Source: an uncultured Candidatus Melainabacteria bacterium
GTDB lineage: Bacteria; Cyanobacteriota; Vampirovibrionia; Gastranaerophilales; Gastranaerophilaceae
NCBI GenBank assembly: GCA_937895785.1
Contig: CALBKW010000074.1
Span: forward strand, 1-9,605
Direction of reading: 5' to 3'
Length of the DNA stretch: 9,605 bases
Shown here: positions 6,427 to 9,605 of the stretch, piece by piece
Layout: the number at the start of each line of letters is the position of its first letter
Numbering within the stretch: position 1 is the stretch's first letter
Notes under the pieces: model-generated
The model's database searches: none
What the model was told of the DNA's origin: nothing
What the model saw: only the letters and a program-made list of their open reading frames with translations
Position numbers and translations under genes: made by a program

Positions 6427-6459
6427 TTGTTACAAATCTAAACATAGATTTTATATAAT
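6427..6459 (+). promoter_or_regulatory. Candidate tpsB promoter
   Basis: A perfect TATAAT at 6454-6459 would start transcription near 6466, leaving a leader of about 38 nt. The -35 region is poor: TTGTTA at 6427-6432 is 21 bp away and TACAAA at 6431-6436 is 17 bp away. The upstream GTA-N8-TAC box would be centred near -58.5. AAGGTG at 6488-6493 is the ribosome binding site, 10 nt before the ATG. Confidence 0.5.
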
Positions 6460-6503
6460 ACGTGTCTGTGCTAAACTTTTGATACAGAAGGTGAATTAGG
6501 GAT

Positions 6504-8264
6504 ATGAATATTAAATTTTCAATCGTGGGGGCGTTATGCGCAATCCTGTGTGTCGCTCCAGCCTTTGGTGCTAACCTTATTAGTCCAAATGACCCCGCGG
6601 TAATCAACAAAGACAATCAAATACAGTTAAAAGACTCTTTCATTGAAGAAAAAGTTGTTAAACCAGTCGAAGACGGAACTAGAATGAAAGATGCTATAGA
6701 TAAAAAACAACAAGAACAAGAGGATAAGGCTCGCCTTGAGGCAAATTTGACTTATAACCCTGAATTTGTATTAAAAAAAGTTACATTTCAAGGTAATACA
6801 AAAATCTCTACTAGGCAATTAAATAAATTAGCTGAAGACATTATTGGCAAAGATATTCATCTTGAAGATGTTATGGAGTTAACGATAAAAATAAGTCGTT
6901 ATTACCAAAAGAAGGGGTATATAACTTCTTATGCATACTTACCAGCTCAAGAAATTGAAGATGGTAATGTTGTCATTGCTATTAAAGAAAGTAAAATTGT
7001 ATCAAAAGAAGTAGAAGGTAACCGTTGGGAACGAATTTGGTATTTCAATAACGTTGCAACATACGGACTAGCCAAAGACAAAGTTTTTAATGCTCGTGAT
7101 TTGCAAGGTGCAATGAAAAATATGAATAATGCACCTCACATGAGGGTTTCTGCAGCTATTTCCAAAAATGAAGAACACGATACAGAAATTAAACTTCACG
7201 TACAAGATAGATTACCCCTTACACTAAATTTAGCTTGGGATGATTATGGACGGAATTACACTGGTCGTCAAAGATTTACGAGCGTTTTAGGATTTGAAAA
7301 CTTCCTTGGGTTTGGTGATAAAATTTATGGTGGTTCAATCCTTTCAAAAGATTCGACTGGTGCAGTTGCAGGTTATTCTATTCCAATCTCAAAATGGGGA
7401 ACAAGATTATCATTTGATTATTCATACTCTGATGTCACACTCGGTGGACCTTATAGAAGTTTAGGCATTACAGGTAACGCATCTAGCTATTCTTTAAGAA
7501 TTACTCAACCTATTAAAAATACGGCAACTCAAGACATTGCAGCATACGTTTCATTTGATGCAATAAATTCAACATCAAAAAGTAATTTATTCCGAGAAAA
7601 TTTATCAGATTACAAATTAAGAGTTTTGAGAACTGGTATTAACAGTATGTTCGATGATTCAAAAGGTAGAACTATTGCAAATATTGGCGTTGATATCGGT
7701 ACAAGTGGACTAGGTGCAAGTGAAAACATAAAAAATGGTCAACAAAGTACTTTTTATAAAGTTGTAGCAAGCCTTGCCAGAGTTCAAAGGTTGCCTAAAA
7801 AATGCTTAGGTATCATAAGAATTAATGGACAATATTCACCGCAAGCACTTTATTCTGCAGAGCAAATGTACTTAGGTGGCGTATATTCAATCAGAGGATA
7901 CCAGCCTAGTGAACTACTTGGTGATTATGGTGTTGCAGGCTCATTTGAATTAAGAACCCCCGTTCCAGGTTTGGAAAAAATATTACCAAACAAAGTAAAA
8001 CATTGGTCAAATAATGTTAAGCTAGCAGTATTCTACGATTGGGGTTACGTGAAAGAACACAACCACCTGTATGGGTATCCATCAAATTTCTTACATAGCG
8101 TAGGTATCGGCACTTATATTAACCTAACTGATGCCATATACGTTCAAGTTGGCGTTGGTGTACCACTTGGTAAAAAATATTATAATGAAGAAAGAGCAAG
8201 AATGTATTTCGCAATTAATACTGATATAGATAAGATTTTATTAAAACCAAAAGAAAGACTGTAA
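6504..8264 (+). CDS. TpsB/FhaC/ShlB-type outer-membrane transporter (Omp85 family)
   Basis: This outer-membrane beta-barrel exports the divergent TpsA from the periplasm to the surface. It has 586 residues. The signal peptide (1-22) has the core IVGALCAILCVAPAF. A periplasmic Lys/Glu/Gln-rich helical linker (about 44-82) leads to POTRA1 (about 87-163: FVLKKVTFQGNTKIS, then YYQKKGYITSYAYLPAQ) and POTRA2 (about 164-235). The C-terminal 16-strand barrel covers about 238-586. It contains the L6-loop signature IRGY (463-466, in LGGVYSIRGYQPSE) and the YDWGYV motif (511-516), both diagnostic of the family. Length and order match FhaC. After the last recognisable strand (MYFAINTD, 567-574) there is a 12-residue charged tail ending KERL rather than a terminal aromatic residue. 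A strong terminator follows. The divergent arrangement implies separate messages for transporter and substrate. Confidence 0.95.
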   Translation: MNIKFSIVGALCAILCVAPAFGANLISPNDPAVINKDNQIQLKDSFIEEKVVKPVEDGTRMKDAIDKKQQEQEDKARLEANLTYNPEFVLKKVTFQGNTKISTRQLNKLAEDIIGKDIHLEDVMELTIKISRYYQKKGYITSYAYLPAQEIEDGNVVIAIKESKIVSKEVEGNRWERIWYFNNVATYGLAKDKVFNARDLQGAMKNMNNAPHMRVSAAISKNEEHDTEIKLHVQDRLPLTLNLAWDDYGRNYTGRQRFTSVLGFENFLGFGDKIYGGSILSKDSTGAVAGYSIPISKWGTRLSFDYSYSDVTLGGPYRSLGITGNASSYSLRITQPIKNTATQDIAAYVSFDAINSTSKSNLFRENLSDYKLRVLRTGINSMFDDSKGRTIANIGVDIGTSGLGASENIKNGQQSTFYKVVASLARVQRLPKKCLGIIRINGQYSPQALYSAEQMYLGGVYSIRGYQPSELLGDYGVAGSFELRTPVPGLEKILPNKVKHWSNNVKLAVFYDWGYVKEHNHLYGYPSNFLHSVGIGTYINLTDAIYVQVGVGVPLGKKYYNEERARMYFAINTDIDKILLKPKERL

Positions 8265-8290
8265 ACATATTAAATATATAAAATATCATT

Positions 8291-8325
8291 GGTTTAGGGA
8301 CTTTAATCTCTAAACCTTTTTATTG
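8291..8325 (+). terminator. Intrinsic terminator of tpsB
   Basis: GGTTTAGGGA (8291-8300) pairs over 10 bp, with one G-U wobble, to TCTCTAAACC (8307-8316) around the loop CTTTAA. It is followed by TTTTTATTG. It lies 26 bp after the tpsB stop and isolates tpsB from the next gene. Confidence 0.9.
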
Positions 8326-8345
8326 TTTGTAACAGTTTTGTAACA
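8326..8345 (+). repeat. Tandem TTTGTAACA direct repeats, period 11 bp
   Basis: TTTGTAACA occurs at 8326-8334 and 8337-8345, one helical turn apart. The reverse complement, TGTTACAAA, is at 6428-6436 in the tps divergent promoter. The spacing resembles half-sites bound side by side on one DNA face, as OmpR/PhoB-type regulators do. The binding protein is unknown. Confidence 0.45.
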
Positions 8346-8365
8346 AAAGACTAAATATCCTAAAG

Positions 8366-8394
8366 TTTACCCAAAATCCTGCCGTAAATAAAAA
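8366..8394 (+). promoter_or_regulatory. Candidate promoter of the HExxH protein gene
   Basis: TTTACC (8366-8371) and TAAAAA (8389-8394) are 17 bp apart, each 4 of 6 to consensus. They would start transcription near 8401, about 24 nt before the ATG. GGGG at 8413-8416 is the likely ribosome binding site. An alternative is TTGTAA (8339-8344) with TAAAGT (8362-8367). Support is weak for both. Confidence 0.3.
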
Positions 8395-8424
8395 CATAAG
8401 ATTAGGATAAACGGGGTATCGTCA

Positions 8425-8970
8425 ATGAGAAAAGTATTAGTAGTATTAATGTTCATAATGTTTTTAGGAGTTAACCAAGCTCAAGCTGCTAACGTTTCTA
8501 AATACTCTGATGATTACAAAGTTCAAGCTGCTTTAAAAGTTTTAGAAAACATCGGTTCTAATGATGTATTCGCAAGATTAGACAAAAACCAAGTAAAAAT
8601 TATGTTCTATGATTTAACAATGATTGATTACTCATACGCTAATCACTACGCAGTAGCTTCAACTGATGAAAACGGTGAAAACTTCATCTTAATCAATTCA
8701 AAATTCCAAAATTCTCCAAAAGAAGCAGTTGCTTGCTTAATCGCTCACGAGAGTGTTCACGTTTTACCACAAGCAACAATGGCAGAAGAAGTACAAGCAA
8801 CAACAGTAGAAGCACAAACTTGGTTAAAAGTTAGAGCAAACGTAACAAACACAAACGATAAATTAGTTCAAAGAGAAATGAAATTAGCTGACAACTACGA
8901 AGCAGATAACAACAGAATCGCTCAAGCAATCGCATCAAACTCTTTCTACCAAGCTCAATTAGCTAAATAA
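8425..8970 (+). CDS. Secreted HExxH-motif protein, putative zinc metalloprotease of unrecognised family
   Basis: This is a 181-residue exported protein. A signal peptide (1-21, RKVLVVLMFIMFLGV then AQA) predicts release into the periplasm or outside. The central motif LIAHESVHVL puts H108, E109 and H112 in the HExxH arrangement of zincins. Seventeen residues on, TTVEAQTW offers E129 as a possible third zinc ligand, as in gluzincins; E121/E122 are alternatives. The C-terminal third is helical and Ala/Gln/Asn-rich. I cannot place it in a named peptidase family, and proteolysis is inferred from the motif alone. Asn is mainly AAC, and Tyr, Phe and Ile often end in C, unlike the AAT-rich hydrolase gene. 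This suggests high expression. The gene is flanked by terminators on both sides and is therefore monocistronic. Placement next to the TPS pair raises, but does not show, a role in envelope protein processing. Confidence 0.8.
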   Translation: MRKVLVVLMFIMFLGVNQAQAANVSKYSDDYKVQAALKVLENIGSNDVFARLDKNQVKIMFYDLTMIDYSYANHYAVASTDENGENFILINSKFQNSPKEAVACLIAHESVHVLPQATMAEEVQATTVEAQTWLKVRANVTNTNDKLVQREMKLADNYEADNNRIAQAIASNSFYQAQLAK

Positions 8971-8989
8971 TTTAAATTAACAACATAAA

Positions 8990-9019
8990 AAAAAAGACCT
9001 TCTGTTGAAGGTCTTTTTT
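8990..9019. terminator. Bidirectional intrinsic terminator
   Basis: GACCTTC (8996-9002) and GAAGGTC (9007-9013) form a stem closed by a TGTT loop and flanked by an A-tract and a T-tract (8990-8995 and 9014-9019). It serves the HExxH gene on the plus strand and the tRNA-Ala on the minus strand. Confidence 0.93.
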
Positions 9020-9022
9020 AAT

Positions 9023-9098
9023 TGGTGGAGGATAGGAGATTCGAACTCCTGACCCCCTGCGTGCAAAGCAGGTGCTCTACCAGCTGAGCTAATCCCCC
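9023..9098 (-). tRNA. tRNA-Ala (anticodon UGC), CCA encoded
   Basis: The minus strand from 9098 gives a complete cloverleaf. The 7-bp acceptor stem is GGGGGAT with ATCCTCC (one G-U). The D arm contains AGCTCAGCTGGTAGAGC. The anticodon stem CCTGC/GCAGG holds the loop TTTGCAC with anticodon TGC. The variable loop has 5 nt, and the T arm is AGGAG/CTCCT around TTCGAAT. A73 and the CCA end are encoded in the DNA (9023-9026). It decodes GCN alanine codons. It lies between mrnC and a shared terminator and has its own promoter. Confidence 0.98.
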
Positions 9099-9116
9099 GC
9101 ATTGGGTTATGTAATT

Positions 9117-9144
9117 ATTATACATACTAAAAATTATTTGTAAA
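9117..9144 (-). promoter_or_regulatory. Promoter of tRNA-Ala
   Basis: On the minus strand, TTTACA (9144-9139, 5 of 6) and a perfect TATAAT (9122-9117) are 16 bp apart. They would start transcription about 12 nt before the mature tRNA end. It lies just after the mrnC stop codon. Confidence 0.7.
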
Positions 9145-9147
9145 TAC

Positions 9148-9510
9148 CTATTTTAAAATTTCGCTTAATAATTCGTCAAAAAAGTAATTTAATCTTGCTT
9201 TATCTTCACGATACCAATAACCCACAAGTGCCTCAAATGCTGTAGCTTGTCGATATTCATTCTGATTGTTACGTCTTGCAACTGGCACTTCCATGTTTCT
9301 TGCTCGACGTTTTAAATCTTGTTCTTCTTCTGTTAATTCTATATCAATTATCTCAAGCATGCTTGCTTGAAATGATGATTTAACTTTATCTGTAGTAGAT
9401 TTATGTAAATCTTTTGGCTTAACACATTTTTCTATCAAATGTTCTCTTACGAACAACTCCCAAACCGCATCACCTAAGTGAGCATAGTTCCTTAAATTTA
9501 TTTCTTGCAT
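9148..9510 (-). CDS. mrnC: Mini-ribonuclease III (MrnC)
   Basis: This is a dimeric endoribonuclease made only of an RNase III catalytic domain, without the double-stranded RNA-binding domain. In Bacillus subtilis it matures 23S rRNA precursor ends. The 120 residues match the family's usual length. Landmarks are HLGDAVWELFVRE near the N-terminus, with catalytic D14 in GDAV, the basic RRARNMEVPVARRNN stretch (68-82), and TAFEALVGYWY, with catalytic E93 in FEAL. Both metal-binding acidic residues are present. The ATG at 9510 is preceded by AGAGGA at 9521-9516. In Firmicutes and Cyanobacteria mrnC often neighbours cysS or rlmB; neither is visible here. This gene is one of the better clues to the organism's lineage. 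Confidence 0.95.
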   Translation of the reverse strand: MQEINLRNYAHLGDAVWELFVREHLIEKCVKPKDLHKSTTDKVKSSFQASMLEIIDIELTEEEQDLKRRARNMEVPVARRNNQNEYRQATAFEALVGYWYREDKARLNYFFDELLSEILK

Positions 9511-9560
9511 TTATTTCCTCTTTTTATATTTATCTTATCACAATTTTATCTTTTATATTG

Positions 9561-9603
9561 TATAATATATCTATAAATTATAAATATTGAAAGGAAAGCT
9601 ATG
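9561..9603 (+). promoter_or_regulatory. Promoter, ribosome binding site and start codon of a gene leaving the right edge
   Basis: TATAAT at 9561-9566, then AAAGGAAAG just before an ATG at 9601-9603, are the expected start signals of a plus-strand gene divergent from mrnC. Only ATG and two further bases are inside the window, so nothing can be said about its product. A -35 match (TTATCA, 9535-9540) is 20 bp from the -10 and doubtful. Confidence 0.5.
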
Positions 9604-9605
9604 AA

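Noticed and set aside
6374..6616. 80-codon minus-strand ORF across the tps divergent region and the 5' end of tpsB
   Set aside because: It overlaps the well-supported tpsB start antisense and the tpsA promoter, has no ribosome binding site and no recognisable protein features.

Overview
This AT-rich window comes from a Gram-negative-type (outer-membrane) bacterium. It encodes an outer-membrane TpsB transporter and a TpsA exoprotein, several Sec signal peptides, a flagellar rod protein, and Mini-ribonuclease III, which is typical of Firmicutes and the cyanobacterial lineage. The combination best fits a non-photosynthetic cyanobacterial relative (Vampirovibrionia/Melainabacteria, Gastranaerophilales). 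An outer-membrane Firmicute (Negativicutes) is the main alternative. The assignment is inference from gene content, not from a marker gene.

Layout. Positions 1-2194 (minus strand) hold a NarL/FixJ-type response regulator, a soluble HEIRN-type histidine kinase and the first 38 codons of flgB, in that order of transcription. The flgB ribosome binding site overlaps the kinase stop codon, so this two-component system probably belongs to a flagellar operon. The response regulator and the kinase lie in the same reading frame, separated by one TAA and 30 sense codons that contain a long hairpin. Positions 2195-2445 are non-coding and unusually rich in inverted repeats, including a 27-bp near-perfect palindrome. 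Positions 2446-3225 (minus) encode a secreted alpha/beta-hydrolase whose nucleophile serine appears to be replaced by glutamate.

Positions 3299-8264 are a two-partner secretion system arranged head to head. A 1002-residue filamentous-haemagglutinin-type exoprotein (TpsA, minus) diverges from its FhaC/ShlB-type transporter (TpsB, plus) across a 196-bp shared promoter region. That region carries a GTA-N8-TAC palindrome placed exactly 22 bp from a TATGAT -10 box on the tpsA side. This is the classic geometry of cyanobacterial NtcA-activated promoters. Strong intrinsic terminators close both tps genes.

Positions 8425-8970 (plus) encode a small secreted protein with a HESVH zinc-protease-like motif and codon use suggesting high expression. 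It is followed by a bidirectional terminator shared with a tRNA-Ala(UGC) on the minus strand, then mrnC (Mini-RNase III, minus). At the right edge a new plus-strand gene begins, with only its promoter, ribosome binding site and ATG visible.

How the parts relate: three of the proteins (TpsA, TpsB, HExxH protein) are exported or envelope-located, and the pseudo-hydrolase has a signal peptide too. A 9-bp motif, TTTGTAACA, occurs in the tps divergent promoter and twice, 11 bp apart, upstream of the HExxH gene, which hints at shared control. No RNA-guided, prophage or transposon features are visible.
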